The translations under genes were made by a program, and so were the position numbers. Shown here one piece after another: positions 50,150-59,452 of a stretch of 64,000 nucleotides of DNA (its first letter is position 1; every line of letters starts with the position of its first letter). The stretch is from Paraburkholderia sp. BCC1886 (GTDB taxonomy: Bacteria > Pseudomonadota > Gammaproteobacteria > Burkholderiales > Burkholderiaceae). The notes below the pieces were generated by a model, which saw only the letters and a program-made list of their open reading frames with translations, did not search any database and was not told where the DNA came from. The DNA lies in contig NZ_CAAJGK010000085.1 of assembly GCF_900996245.1 (NCBI RefSeq), positions 186,001 through 250,000 on the forward strand, read 5' to 3'.

Positions 50150-53100
50150 TCAAGGTTCCCGGGGCCACGGTGAGTAAGGACGCCCCGGTTCCTCGCGTAC
50201 GCCCCTCGGCCATTCATGCACATGATCCACTTCGTTGCCTTGATGCGGTTTGTCATAGTCACGTTGCGGCAAGCCATCCGGTCCGTAATCGCGCCCCCGC
50301 CGGGGGCCCCCAATCCAACCATTTGCCGGGCCCTCATCGGGTGGATTTTTTGGCCTATTGAAAGTCGGCCCGTTAAACAGATTGTTGAACCAATCTGGAA
50401 CGCCCGCCGAACCCGAACTGCAACCCGGCCCAGTCGGTGGAGGTGGCGGCAAGATGGGAATTGCCTGCGACCCAAACGGATCCGTGAACTGCAGCGGATT
50501 ACCGTTGACGTAAGCATACGCATTCGTCTGCCCACTCGCCCAGCCGATCGGATCTTCACTGATGAACCGCGCGGTGCCCGGACTGTAATACCGCTGCCGA
50601 TAGTAATACAGCCCCGTCCCGTCATTCTCCCGTGCGGTGTACTGCTGCGAGTTCACATCCGCCGCACCCGTCTGCGTCGTCACACCATATGGATCGTACC
50701 GGTACTGTGTGCGGATCTGCTGCGCGTTATCGGTCAGCGCGATCACATTGTTGGTCGCGTCGCGCAGCGCGTATCTGTCCTCGCTATCATCGTCGCCGAT
50801 CCGCCGGAACAGGAACTCATCCACGGCGCTCCCGGGGTACGGCGAGAACACACGAATACGCTTGAGCCGGTCGTCATCCGGGATGAAGAAGTTGAGGTCG
50901 TGACCGATCCACGTCGACTGCAGCCGATGACCGTTGACCGTGCGGTCGATGCGCCGCCCAAAGTTGTCGTAGGCGAAATTCGCCGTCACGCCACCGCTGA
51001 TTGCGCCCAGCAACCCCTGTTCATTCCAGCGGTACTGGTCGACGCCGTCGCTAACCAGATTGCCGTTCGGGTCGTAGGAGAATGTTTTGCCCGCCCAGCG
51101 CGTTAGCTGGTTGGCGCCGTTGTATTGCGCATCGTCGACCGCCTGCGGCAGATCGACCTTCGCCAGCGTGCCGCCAGCCTTCGTTCGACGACCGGCCAGA
51201 TCGTAGCCATACGTCAGGTCCCCCAGCACACTGCCGTCGGACCGCGTGTACGTGATGCCGGTCAGCTGGCTGGCTGCATCCCACGCATAGGTGACCGTGA
51301 TGCCGTTGGCCAGCGTCGCCTGAACGAGCCGACCGAGCGCGTCATACGCATAGCCGAAGTTACGCGGCGCTTCTTCGTTCACCGTGTACTGGACCTGCGT
51401 CAGGCGGTGATCGGCATCGCGACTGTATTCGACCGTCGCCATCGGCATATCGAGTCCGACGACTTCCCGCGTGTCCGGGGCGTACCGGAATGACCAGACA
51501 CCCTGGATGTTCGGAATCTCCAGCATGCGCGTGAGCCTGCCCGTCACGCCGTCGTAGTGGAACAGCGTATCGGTTTCCTTCTCGTGCCGGCCATCGGCGG
51601 TCGGGAACAGGTCCCGTGTGCTGTCCAGTCTGTTCAGCGCCTTGTTCCAGTCATACATCCAGCTTCGCGTCGGCAGCGTGCCCGGTGCCGACTGGAAGTC
51701 GGTCTGCTGCGCACGGCCGGCCGCGTCATAGGTGTAGGTCGTCCACTGGCCCTTGCGATCGCGTACCGTGGCAAGCTGTCCCGCGCTGTTCCATGTGTAG
51801 GTGTCGGTGTGGCCGAGCGGATCGGTCCGGGTCAGCGGACGGCCCGTCGCGTTGTAGGTATAGCGGGTGGTGACGCCCTTCGGATCGGCCTCGCTCAGTA
51901 AATGACCACTGGCGTCCCATGTCAGACGGGACACCCCGCCCATCGCATCGGTGACGTCGGTGGTGCGGTCCAGCGCATCGAGCGTGCGGCGCGTCGTATT
52001 GCCCAGCGGATCCTGCACCGCAGTGACGCGACCCGCCGCGTCCGTCGTGAAGCGTGTCGTCCGGTCGAGCGGATCGCTTACAGCCAGCAGGTCGGCTCCG
52101 CCCCACGCGTACTTCGTCACGCCGCCCAACGCATCGGTGACGGTGAGCGCACGGCCCTGATCATCGTTCGTCCACGTGGTGCGATGGCCCGAGCGGTCGG
52201 TCACGCTGAGCAGATTGCCTCGGGCGTCGTACGCGTAACGCGTACTCACGCCACGCTGAGGATCGCCCGCCTGCGCTTCGGTAAGCAACCGGCTGCTGTC
52301 GTCGAACGTGCGCGTGAGCAGCGTGCCGTACTGGTCAGCCTCACTGGTCCGGTTGCCATTCGCATCGTAGGTATATGCGTACTGACGATCCGCTGTGGCG
52401 AGCTTCGTTACCCGGCCCGTCGTGTCATAGACAAACGTCTGTACCTGCGCGATCTCGAGTCCCGCCGGATATTCATTGCGCAGTACACGGCCGTTTGCAT
52501 CGAAATCCAGACGGCGGATGCTGCCGCGACGGTCTTTAACCTCCGTGCGGCTTACTTTGCCGGCCGCGATCGTGTACGCAAAATCAAACGTGCTGTTATC
52601 GGCGAGTTTCTGTGCGACCACGCGGTCCTTGACATCGCCAGCATCGCCGTAGGTGTTGGTCACCTGCACGTTACCCAGCGGATCGGTCACGGTAACGAGA
52701 CGGCTCTGCGCGTCCCACCCGTATCGCCAGACGCCGCCGCCCGCATCGGTGCACTGGACGAGCCGGTCCTGACTGTCGTACTGGTACGCCACCACCCGTC
52801 CCAGCGGATCACTCACGCGTGAGACCAGCGGCGTGCCGCGGTTGCCTGTCAGCGTCGTGAACCTGAGCACGCGCCCGTTCGGGCTGGTCACACCCGTCAA
52901 CGCGCCCGTACCGCTGTCCCGCGCAATCACGACCGCATTGCCGTTGCGATCCTGCAGACGCGTCAGCCGGTACACGCTGCCAAATATCGTGAACTGCTGC
53001 GTGCGTCCATCGCGCAGCGTCAGCGTCATGACCGAACTGCTGGTCGTATCGATCCGCGCGCGGTAATACTCGCCGGGGCTGGTCAGGTCGTCCCAGGTCC

Positions 53101-53737
53101 GATTGCCCGCCCGGGGCGCAAACGGCACGCGAATCCCGGTCGCCTGCCGCAGTTCGAGTCGCTCACGATCGGCGCTCATTGCGAGCATCGTGTCGTAGGT
53201 CAGGCCCATCCCGACACCGAACGCCGCCGCGAGCGGTCGGCCCGATGCGTCATACGCGCCGGTGCGATACACCCGAGTCAGCGCCAGAGCACCGGCTGAA
53301 TCGTCCACCGACAGGTCATGCGTGTACTGGAAGAACTGCCCGGTATAAAGATTCACCGGATCGGCACCCGACGTGCTGTTGCCACACCCGGCCGATGCGT
53401 CAGCGGAGCAGTTGCCCGAACCTGCGGCGGCATCCGGCATGCTGTCTTCCGGCGATACCGGCTCGCTCGTATCGCTATCCGACGGGCCGCTGCAATACGC
53501 CGCAATTACATCGGGGTCGCCGCAGACGTAGCCACCCATTCCGCCAAAATCGGCGGCTGCTGCCTTCAGCGGACATTGCGGATTCGCCGGATACGCACCG
53601 GCCGCGCTGTATCGGGAATCGCAGAATTGGTTCGCCGACGCCTGCGGTGCAACCAGCCACGATAGCAGCGTGAACAGAAGCAGGACGAACGGACGCAGCA
53701 GCGCGCGACGCGCCGCGAGGGGATCGATAACTGACAT
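50150..53737 (-). CDS. Sec-exported RHS-repeat protein with unassigned C-terminal tip
   Basis: A 1195-residue RHS/YD-repeat protein. A Sec signal peptide occupies residues ~1-35 (ends APQASA-NQ). A Cys-containing N-terminal region leads to a DUF6531-like segment (GADPVNLYTGQFFQYTHDL), and about twenty YD repeats (YAYDARGNLLSVTDRSGH and similar) build the usual cocoon. The core ends at YSPGTARFISEDPIGWASG and DPFG (1086-1089). The variable tip, residues 1090-1195, has a proline-rich linker and the motif DHVHEWPRG (D1171-H1172, H1174, W1176). It has no PAAR or TcdB part, so it is WapA-like, not type VI-linked. The tip looks like a toxin, but its family is unknown. Confidence 0.85.
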   Translation of the reverse strand: MSVIDPLAARRALLRPFVLLLFTLLSWLVAPQASANQFCDSRYSAAGAYPANPQCPLKAAAADFGGMGGYVCGDPDVIAAYCSGPSDSDTSEPVSPEDSMPDAAAGSGNCSADASAGCGNSTSGADPVNLYTGQFFQYTHDLSVDDSAGALALTRVYRTGAYDASGRPLAAAFGVGMGLTYDTMLAMSADRERLELRQATGIRVPFAPRAGNRTWDDLTSPGEYYRARIDTTSSSVMTLTLRDGRTQQFTIFGSVYRLTRLQDRNGNAVVIARDSGTGALTGVTSPNGRVLRFTTLTGNRGTPLVSRVSDPLGRVVAYQYDSQDRLVQCTDAGGGVWRYGWDAQSRLVTVTDPLGNVQVTNTYGDAGDVKDRVVAQKLADNSTFDFAYTIAAGKVSRTEVKDRRGSIRRLDFDANGRVLRNEYPAGLEIAQVQTFVYDTTGRVTKLATADRQYAYTYDANGNRTSEADQYGTLLTRTFDDSSRLLTEAQAGDPQRGVSTRYAYDARGNLLSVTDRSGHRTTWTNDDQGRALTVTDALGGVTKYAWGGADLLAVSDPLDRTTRFTTDAAGRVTAVQDPLGNTTRRTLDALDRTTDVTDAMGGVSRLTWDASGHLLSEADPKGVTTRYTYNATGRPLTRTDPLGHTDTYTWNSAGQLATVRDRKGQWTTYTYDAAGRAQQTDFQSAPGTLPTRSWMYDWNKALNRLDSTRDLFPTADGRHEKETDTLFHYDGVTGRLTRMLEIPNIQGVWSFRYAPDTREVVGLDMPMATVEYSRDADHRLTQVQYTVNEEAPRNFGYAYDALGRLVQATLANGITVTYAWDAASQLTGITYTRSDGSVLGDLTYGYDLAGRRTKAGGTLAKVDLPQAVDDAQYNGANQLTRWAGKTFSYDPNGNLVSDGVDQYRWNEQGLLGAISGGVTANFAYDNFGRRIDRTVNGHRLQSTWIGHDLNFFIPDDDRLKRIRVFSPYPGSAVDEFLFRRIGDDDSEDRYALRDATNNVIALTDNAQQIRTQYRYDPYGVTTQTGAADVNSQQYTARENDGTGLYYYRQRYYSPGTARFISEDPIGWASGQTNAYAYVNGNPLQFTDPFGSQAIPILPPPPPTGPGCSSGSAGVPDWFNNLFNGPTFNRPKNPPDEGPANGWIGGPRRGRDYGPDGLPQRDYDKPHQGNEVDHVHEWPRGVREEPGRPYSPWPREP

Positions 53738-53798
53738 GGAGATTCCCGAACGAGACGAAAGGCAGAAGCGGAATGAAAAGCCGTCGCACGCGTTTCCG

Positions 53799-54014
53799 CT
53801 AAGGCGGCACAACCTCGCTCACCGCCCGTCGGATCGCAATGACATTCCCGGCCGCATCGTAGTCGTACGAAGCGACCGAGCCCGCGACCGAAACCGAAAC
53901 AAGCCGCCCGAGCGCGTCATACGCATAGGCAATCTCGTCAGCCTGCGCCGACGCGGCAAAGGCCCACAACCCGCCCCCAGCACCGAACAGAATCCAGAGA
54001 AATAAGCCCCGCAT
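53799..54014 (-). CDS. Mini-RHS exported protein
   Basis: A 71-residue protein with a signal peptide (residues ~1-25, ending FAASAQA-DE) followed by about two YD/RHS repeats only (YAYDALGRLVSVSVAG and YDYDAAGNVIAIRRA). It lies 61 bases upstream of the long RHS gene on the same strand. It may be a remnant of a longer RHS gene or a genuine small partner. Start at 54014 is set by the signal peptide. No Shine-Dalgarno sequence was identified with confidence. Confidence 0.6.
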   Translation of the reverse strand: MRGLFLWILFGAGGGLWAFAASAQADEIAYAYDALGRLVSVSVAGSVASYDYDAAGNVIAIRRAVSEVVPP

Positions 54015-54125
54015 AACCGATACCCCCGTCACCAACCTACCCAACGACGATATCCAAACCGAAACCCAATTCCTATGCGACGCATCATCACGTAACGTAG
54101 GAAGTTCCCTACAATCCAAGGCCCC

Positions 54126-54160
54126 CAAAAAGCAAAAGGGCGCACCACCCAGTGCGCCCT
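54126..54160 (-). terminator. Intrinsic terminator of the catabolic operon
   Basis: On the minus strand GGGCGCAC (54152-54159) pairs with GTGCGCCC (54138-54145) around TGGGTG and is followed by TTTTGCTTTTT. It lies about 50 bases past the stop of the last gene (MFS). Confidence 0.8.
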
Positions 54161-54211
54161 TCGGCCTCCCTACAATCGCGGTATCACGACATCAACCGCC
54201 CACCAAACTCC

Positions 54212-55615
54212 TCACGCCTCCAACTGCTCCAGCACCTTCCCTTTCGTCTCGATCCCGAGAAAGTGCACGACGACCGCTGCCAGAAACGGCACCGCCGCCA
54301 GAATATAAAACGCCACTTCCAGATTGCCGCCGATCATCGTCTTCGAAACGATAGTCGGCGCAAAAATCGCCGCCACCTTCAGCCACGCGCCGCCGACACC
54401 ACAACCCATTGCACGGATACTCGTCGGATAAAGCTCCGGCGTATAAACATACGCGGTGATAAACCCGGACGCCAGAAAGCCCAGCGAAAACGCGCAACAC
54501 GTCGCGACCACATAAACCGACGACGCATGAAACACCCCCGCCAGCAACAACGACAACGCGCACAGCACGAACGACAGATTGATAATCGGCTTACGTCCCA
54601 CCTTATCGACCAGCAACGCACAAGCCAACGAACCCACCACGCCCAGTACCGAAGCGGCCACCGCCAGATTCAACGCCAGTTGCAGCGGCGCGTGATAAAT
54701 CGTGCGATAGATCGTCGGCAGCCACGTCGACAGACCGTACTGAATGAAGCCGCAGGTAATCCACAACATCGCAACCGCCAGCGTGCGCTTCAGATACGCG
54801 GGCCCGAACAGATCGGCCATGCGGCGCTTAGGATGACTGTTCACCATCGTCTCGAACTCGGTCGAATGCGCGACCGGGGGCAACGGACCCTTCACCGCAC
54901 GTTCGAACACATGCACGGCGTCGTCGGCTTCGGCCATCCGTTCACGCTCGGCGAGCCAGCGCGGCGATTCCGGCACGAGCTTGCGCAGTACGAAGAACAG
55001 AATCAACGGCATGCCGCCGATGAAATACATCGCCTGCCAGCCGAAACGCGGCACGATCCACGCACCCAACGCATTGGACGCCAGCAGTCCCACCGGAAAC
55101 ACGATCTCATACAGCAGCACGAAGCGGCCGCGCCCATGCGCGCGACTGATTTCGTTGATGTACGTTGCCGCCACCGGCAACTCGCCGCCAAGCCCCAAAC
55201 CCTGAATCACACGCAGTACCAGGAACGCCGCGAACGTCGGCGCGAAACCGCAGGCAATACTCGTAATGCCGATAATTCCCGAGCTCAACGCAATCGCCCG
55301 CACACGCCCTTTGCGCTCGGCATACCACGGGAACACGAACGCGCCGATCAGTTGACCGACCGAGCCGGAGCCGATCAGAAAGCCGATTTCCCACGGCGTC
55401 AGATGCCACTTCGCGATCAGGATCGGCAACGTGGCCGCAATCGCGATCACATCGAAGCCGTCGAAGAACGTGGCGAGACCGATCAGGATGCGCGCGCGCA
55501 CCTGCATCGCATTCTTCGGCAGGCGCTCGAGGCGAGCGATGATCGATCCGCGAGTCACGGCGCCTGAAACGCCGGCACTGCTGCGGTCCCCGATGGGTTG
55601 GTCGATGGTTCTCAT
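54212..55615 (-). CDS. MFS transporter, aromatic acid/metabolite:H+ symporter type
   Basis: A 467-residue, 12-segment transporter. N-terminal text LATFFDGFDVIAIAATLPIL and the loop motif WYAERKGRVRAI place it among the AAHS/metabolite:H+ symporters (PcaK, NiaP-like). Between segments 6 and 7 is the usual charged loop (ESPRWLAERERMAE). It is the last gene of the operon, 24 bases after the FAD reductase gene, and probably imports the pathway substrate, an aromatic or related acid. Specificity unknown. Confidence 0.87.
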   Translation of the reverse strand: MRTIDQPIGDRSSAGVSGAVTRGSIIARLERLPKNAMQVRARILIGLATFFDGFDVIAIAATLPILIAKWHLTPWEIGFLIGSGSVGQLIGAFVFPWYAERKGRVRAIALSSGIIGITSIACGFAPTFAAFLVLRVIQGLGLGGELPVAATYINEISRAHGRGRFVLLYEIVFPVGLLASNALGAWIVPRFGWQAMYFIGGMPLILFFVLRKLVPESPRWLAERERMAEADDAVHVFERAVKGPLPPVAHSTEFETMVNSHPKRRMADLFGPAYLKRTLAVAMLWITCGFIQYGLSTWLPTIYRTIYHAPLQLALNLAVAASVLGVVGSLACALLVDKVGRKPIINLSFVLCALSLLLAGVFHASSVYVVATCCAFSLGFLASGFITAYVYTPELYPTSIRAMGCGVGGAWLKVAAIFAPTIVSKTMIGGNLEVAFYILAAVPFLAAVVVHFLGIETKGKVLEQLEA

Positions 55616-55639
55616 GCGGTGGTGCCGTCCGTAATGTGG

Positions 55640-56905
55640 TTAGGCAAGTGCCGTAGTGGCGTCGGTCAAAGTCGCCAGGTCCATCGTGCGGCCCTGGTTC
55701 ATCCATTTGCGCGAGAGCTTCAACTCGCGCGGGGTATTGATGGCGATCACGCCGCGAATCGCGCCGTCTTCCAGATGGAAAAGCGTCGCGCGTTTGCCCG
55801 GCAGATCGCTGCGCACGGCAAGCTGCGCATCGGCGGGAATGTCGCCGAGTATCTGCAGATTGACGTCGTACTGATCGGACCAGAACCACGGAATATCCGC
55901 GTACGGTTCGAACGTGCCGAGCATCGCTTTGGCCGCGGCAATCGCCTGGTTCTGCGCATTGGCCCACGACTCGAGCCGCACGCGACGCTTGAGCCATGCG
56001 CTCGGATGATTGGCGACGTCGCCACAAGCGAAGATGCGCGGGTCGTCGGTCCCGCCGAAATGATCGACCACGATGCCGTCGTCGACCGCCACGCCCGCAG
56101 CTTCGGCCAACGCCGTATGCGGCGTCAGACCGATGCCGGCGACGGCAAAGTCGGCGTCGAGCGTCGCGCCATCCGCGAACGTCGCGCGAATGCGGCCGGC
56201 TTCCGTCGGGTGATCGTCGATACTCACAAGCACCGCATTCAGACGCACGTCCACGCCGTTCGAACGATGCAACTCAAGCAGGAAGTCCGACACCATCGGC
56301 GGCAACGAGCGCGCGCACAACCGAGAAGCACCTTCCACGACGGTTGCGTCCACACCGAGTTTGCGCGCGGTCGCCGCGACTTCGAGGCCGATCCAGCCGC
56401 CGCCCACCACCAGCACGCGCCGGCTGGCGCGCAGCCGTTCACCGAGCGCGACGGCTTCGTCGAGCGTACGCAGATAAGCGATGTGCGAGGTCTTCACGAG
56501 GCTCGCGGGCAGGCGACGCGCCGCGCCGCCGGTCGCGATCACGAGGCGGTCGTAATGCACTTCGCGTCCCGACTGCGTGCGCACGATGCGCGCGTCGCGA
56601 TCGATCGAACTCGCGCAATCCGGCTGCCAGGCCTCCACGTTCAGCGCAGCGAATTCGTCCGGCTTCACGAGGCGCACGGTGTCGATATCCGCTTCGCCCG
56701 CGAGCACGGCTTTCGACAGCGGCGGACGTTCGTACGGCAAGTGAGTCTCATCGGCAATCATCACGAGGCGGCCGTCGAAACCCTGCTTGCGCAAGGTCTT
56801 CACCATCCAGCCGGCCGCCTGACCGCCGCCGATCACGACGATGGTCTGCGGCGCTTCAAGACCGGCGTGGGCGGCTTGCGCCTTCTCGAGCGCGGCGTCC
56901 GTCAT
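55640..56905 (-). CDS. FAD-dependent ferredoxin reductase-type oxidoreductase
   Basis: A 421-residue flavoprotein of the BphA4/ferredoxin-reductase family. The FAD motif is VVIGGGQAAGWMV, the NAD(P) motif VLVVGGGWIGLEVAAT, and the C-terminal FACGDVANHP marks the second FAD contact. Members pass electrons from NADH to a ferredoxin that feeds an oxygenase. No ferredoxin or Rieske gene is in the operon, so its partner is elsewhere (or it acts alone). Its ATG overlaps the stop of the VOC dioxygenase gene by four bases. Confidence 0.87.
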   Translation of the reverse strand: MTDAALEKAQAAHAGLEAPQTIVVIGGGQAAGWMVKTLRKQGFDGRLVMIADETHLPYERPPLSKAVLAGEADIDTVRLVKPDEFAALNVEAWQPDCASSIDRDARIVRTQSGREVHYDRLVIATGGAARRLPASLVKTSHIAYLRTLDEAVALGERLRASRRVLVVGGGWIGLEVAATARKLGVDATVVEGASRLCARSLPPMVSDFLLELHRSNGVDVRLNAVLVSIDDHPTEAGRIRATFADGATLDADFAVAGIGLTPHTALAEAAGVAVDDGIVVDHFGGTDDPRIFACGDVANHPSAWLKRRVRLESWANAQNQAIAAAKAMLGTFEPYADIPWFWSDQYDVNLQILGDIPADAQLAVRSDLPGKRATLFHLEDGAIRGVIAINTPRELKLSRKWMNQGRTMDLATLTDATTALA

Positions 56906-57864
56906 TTCTTCTGCTCCGTCATGAACTTGCCTTCCGGCGCTTTCGCATTGACCTGGCGACGCGTATTGCCGTCGATGCCGCCGTCGATCGCCCATTCGGC
57001 AAACACGGTCGGACCCGGTTCGAAATCGCGCGGCTGCCATTCCGGCGTGAGCTGGTCTTCGTCGGCGTAATACTCGATCAGACCGCCAGCCGGATTCTGG
57101 AAGTACCAGAAGTACGCGGACGACACCGGATGACGCCCCGGTCCCAGTTGCGTGTCCCAACCGCAGCGGCTGATATGCATGCCGCCGCCGAACACTTCAT
57201 GAATATCGCGCACGGTGAATGCGACGTGATTCAAACCGCGCTTACCGTTGGGCAACGCCAGCAGAAAAATGTCGTGATGGCCGCCGTGCGGCGCGCAGCG
57301 CATGAACGCGCCGCGGCCCGGATAACGGTCCGACATCTCGAAGCCGAGCAGTTCCTGATAAAACTTTTCCTGCGCGGCCAGCTGGTTCGTGAAGAACACG
57401 ACGTGCCCCACTTCGACCGGCTCGGCGCGTTCGTAAATCGGCGACGGCTGATCGACGCGCAGCGTCTGGCCCCACACGTTCGACGGCGAACCGTGCACGT
57501 CGAGTTCGCGCTTGCGCGTGACTTCGACGCGAATCGCCATGCCGTTCGGGTCGATGCAGCCGACTGCATCATCCGTTTCGAAATGACCGGGCTGACCGGC
57601 GAAGCGGCCGCGCAGTTCGTCCAGTTCCGCCCTGGTCGCCACACCCCAGGTCACTTCGCGCAACGTTGGGCCGTCTTCGAAAGCGGGCGGCAACGAAGGA
57701 TCGCTCGCTTCGACCGCGAGCACGGTGCAACCGTTGAGCGTTTCGAAACGCGCCTGGTTGTCGTCGTGCGCGACTTCCTTCAGGCCCCAGTCCGCGAAAA
57801 ATTTGCGGCAGGCGGCCAGGTCGGTCACGCCGTAAATAATCTGTTCAATGCCGAGAATCGTCAT
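56902..57864 (-). CDS. VOC-family extradiol dioxygenase-like protein
   Basis: A 320-residue two-domain vicinal-oxygen-chelate protein like catechol 2,3-dioxygenases. The C-terminal domain carries the expected 2-His-1-carboxylate ligands in VEVGHVVFFTN, GLNHVAFTV and GGLIEYYAD, so an Fe(II) or Mn(II) ring-cleaving activity is plausible. The N-terminal domain (ILGIEQIIYGVTDLAAC) is non-catalytic, as usual. It overlaps the downstream reductase by four bases. Together they hint at an aromatic diol intermediate. Confidence 0.85.
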   Translation of the reverse strand: MTILGIEQIIYGVTDLAACRKFFADWGLKEVAHDDNQARFETLNGCTVLAVEASDPSLPPAFEDGPTLREVTWGVATRAELDELRGRFAGQPGHFETDDAVGCIDPNGMAIRVEVTRKRELDVHGSPSNVWGQTLRVDQPSPIYERAEPVEVGHVVFFTNQLAAQEKFYQELLGFEMSDRYPGRGAFMRCAPHGGHHDIFLLALPNGKRGLNHVAFTVRDIHEVFGGGMHISRCGWDTQLGPGRHPVSSAYFWYFQNPAGGLIEYYADEDQLTPEWQPRDFEPGPTVFAEWAIDGGIDGNTRRQVNAKAPEGKFMTEQKK

Positions 57865-57873
57865 ACCGTGCCT

Positions 57874-57900
57874 CTTGCGTAACTTGCGTAACCTGCGTAA
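57874..57900. repeat. 9-bp tandem repeat, three copies
   Basis: CTTGCGTAA twice and then CCTGCGTAA, just upstream of the VOC gene start. It resembles the repeat at 33509-33535 in unit length and copy number. Confidence 0.7.
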
Positions 57901-57914
57901 CCCGGGTGTCTGTA

Positions 57915-59405
57915 TCAGTTCGCCCACGCCAGCGGCGCGTCGTTCAAGCCCCAGTAAAGGCTCTTCTGCTGCATGTATTCGCGGATGCCCAGGCGCCCCT
58001 TCTCGCGGCCCATCCCGCTTTCTTTCCAGCCGCTGAACGGCGTCGAAATCGAGAACAGCTTGTAGGTGTTGATCCACACTGTGCCGGTTTCCAGTGCGCG
58101 GGCAATCCGGTAGGCGCGCTTGTAGTCGCGCGTCCAGATGCCGGCAGCGAGGCCGAACACGCTGTCGTTCGCTTCCTTCAACAGAGCGGCTTCGTCGTCG
58201 AACGGCATTGCCACCAGCACCGGCCCGAAGATTTCTTCCTGGCAGATGCGCGCTTCGTTGGTCAGGCCTTCGAGAATCGTCGGCTGGAAATAGGTGCCCG
58301 CCTCGCGGCCGTCGCCCACCGGACGCTCGCCGCCGCACAACAGGCGGCCGCCCTCTTCCAGACCGAGCGCCACGTAGCGCTCGACGGTCTCGCGATGCGC
58401 GGCGGTGATGAGCGGGCCCATCTGCGTTTCCGCGCGCGACGGGTCGCCGACGCGCAGCTTGCGCGCGCCTTCCACGAGACGCTTCATGAACGCGTCGTAA
58501 ATCGAGCGCTGCACGAAGAGGCGCGAACCCGCAATGCACGCTTCGCCCGACGAACTGAAGATGCCGTACAGCACACCGTTCACCGCGTGATCGAGATCGG
58601 CGTCGTCGAACACGATGGTCGGCGACTTGCCGCCGAGTTCGAGCGAAACCGGCATCAGCTTGTCCGCGGCGAGGCGCGCGATACCGCGGCCCACTTCCGT
58701 GCCGCCGGTGAACGACACTTTCTTCACCAGCGGATGACGCACCAGCACGTCGCCGATCACCGAGCCTTTGCCCGGCACCACGCTCACGACACCCTTCGGC
58801 ACGCCGGCTTCTTCGCAGATGCGCGCAAGCGCCAGCGAGATCAGCGGCGTGACTTCGGCCGGCTTCAACACGACGGCGTTGCCGCCCGCGAGCGCCGGCG
58901 CGAGCTTCTGCGCGTCGGAAGCGATCGGCGAATTCCACGGCACGATGGCCGCGACCACGCCGACCGGTTCGTAAATGCTCATCGTCAGATAGTCGCCGCG
59001 CGAGGGCGTCACTTCTTCGTCGAGCGTTTCGAGGCAGGCCGCGAAGTAGCGGAACGTGTTCGCGGCGCTCGCCACCAGCACGCGGGTTTCGCCGATCGGC
59101 TTGCCATTGTCGCGACGCTGCAGTTGCGCGAGCGCTTCATGCTTCGCGGTAATCAGGTCGGCGATGCGATACAGCACCAGCGCACGTTGATGCGGTTTCA
59201 GACCCGACCAGTCGGCACGCCGCCATGCGATATCGGCCGCTTCGACGGCTTCGCGCGCGTCGTCGGCATTCGCGGTCGAGATTTCCATATTGACCGACTG
59301 ATCCGCCGGATACAGGCTTTTGTACGGGTTGCCGCGCCCTTGCCGCCATTCTCCGCCGATAAAAATATCGCCGTTGGGCACGAGGCTGGTATCGAAGTGA
59401 GTCAT
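57915..59405 (-). CDS. NAD(P)-dependent aldehyde dehydrogenase
   Basis: A 496-residue ALDH. The catalytic cysteine is in SSGEACIAGSR, the general-base glutamate in LELGGKSP and the cofactor strand VPWNSPIASD. Further text GIWTRDYKRAYRIARALETG is typical. It oxidises an aldehyde to an acid. Being next to a ThDP-dependent enzyme in the same operon, it likely takes the aldehyde released by decarboxylation. The ATG at 59405 (MTHFDTSLV) is preferred over one eight codons upstream. Confidence 0.9.
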   Translation of the reverse strand: MTHFDTSLVPNGDIFIGGEWRQGRGNPYKSLYPADQSVNMEISTANADDAREAVEAADIAWRRADWSGLKPHQRALVLYRIADLITAKHEALAQLQRRDNGKPIGETRVLVASAANTFRYFAACLETLDEEVTPSRGDYLTMSIYEPVGVVAAIVPWNSPIASDAQKLAPALAGGNAVVLKPAEVTPLISLALARICEEAGVPKGVVSVVPGKGSVIGDVLVRHPLVKKVSFTGGTEVGRGIARLAADKLMPVSLELGGKSPTIVFDDADLDHAVNGVLYGIFSSSGEACIAGSRLFVQRSIYDAFMKRLVEGARKLRVGDPSRAETQMGPLITAAHRETVERYVALGLEEGGRLLCGGERPVGDGREAGTYFQPTILEGLTNEARICQEEIFGPVLVAMPFDDEAALLKEANDSVFGLAAGIWTRDYKRAYRIARALETGTVWINTYKLFSISTPFSGWKESGMGREKGRLGIREYMQQKSLYWGLNDAPLAWAN

Positions 59406-59452
59406 GTCGGTCGTTCCGGTTTGCTTCAACTAGTCGGCGGGTGAGCCGGTTC

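Noticed and set aside
50200..53800. Possible repeat array or CRISPR in the RHS region
   Set aside because: The periodicity is protein-level YD repeats with diverged DNA, not identical repeats and spacers.
54126..54160. Terminator assigned to the RHS operon
   Set aside because: It lies upstream of the mini-RHS start on the minus strand, so it ends the MFS operon instead.
54152..55567. 471-codon plus-strand frame
   Set aside because: Antisense to the MFS gene; Arg/Gln/His-rich text typical of reversed membrane-protein codons.
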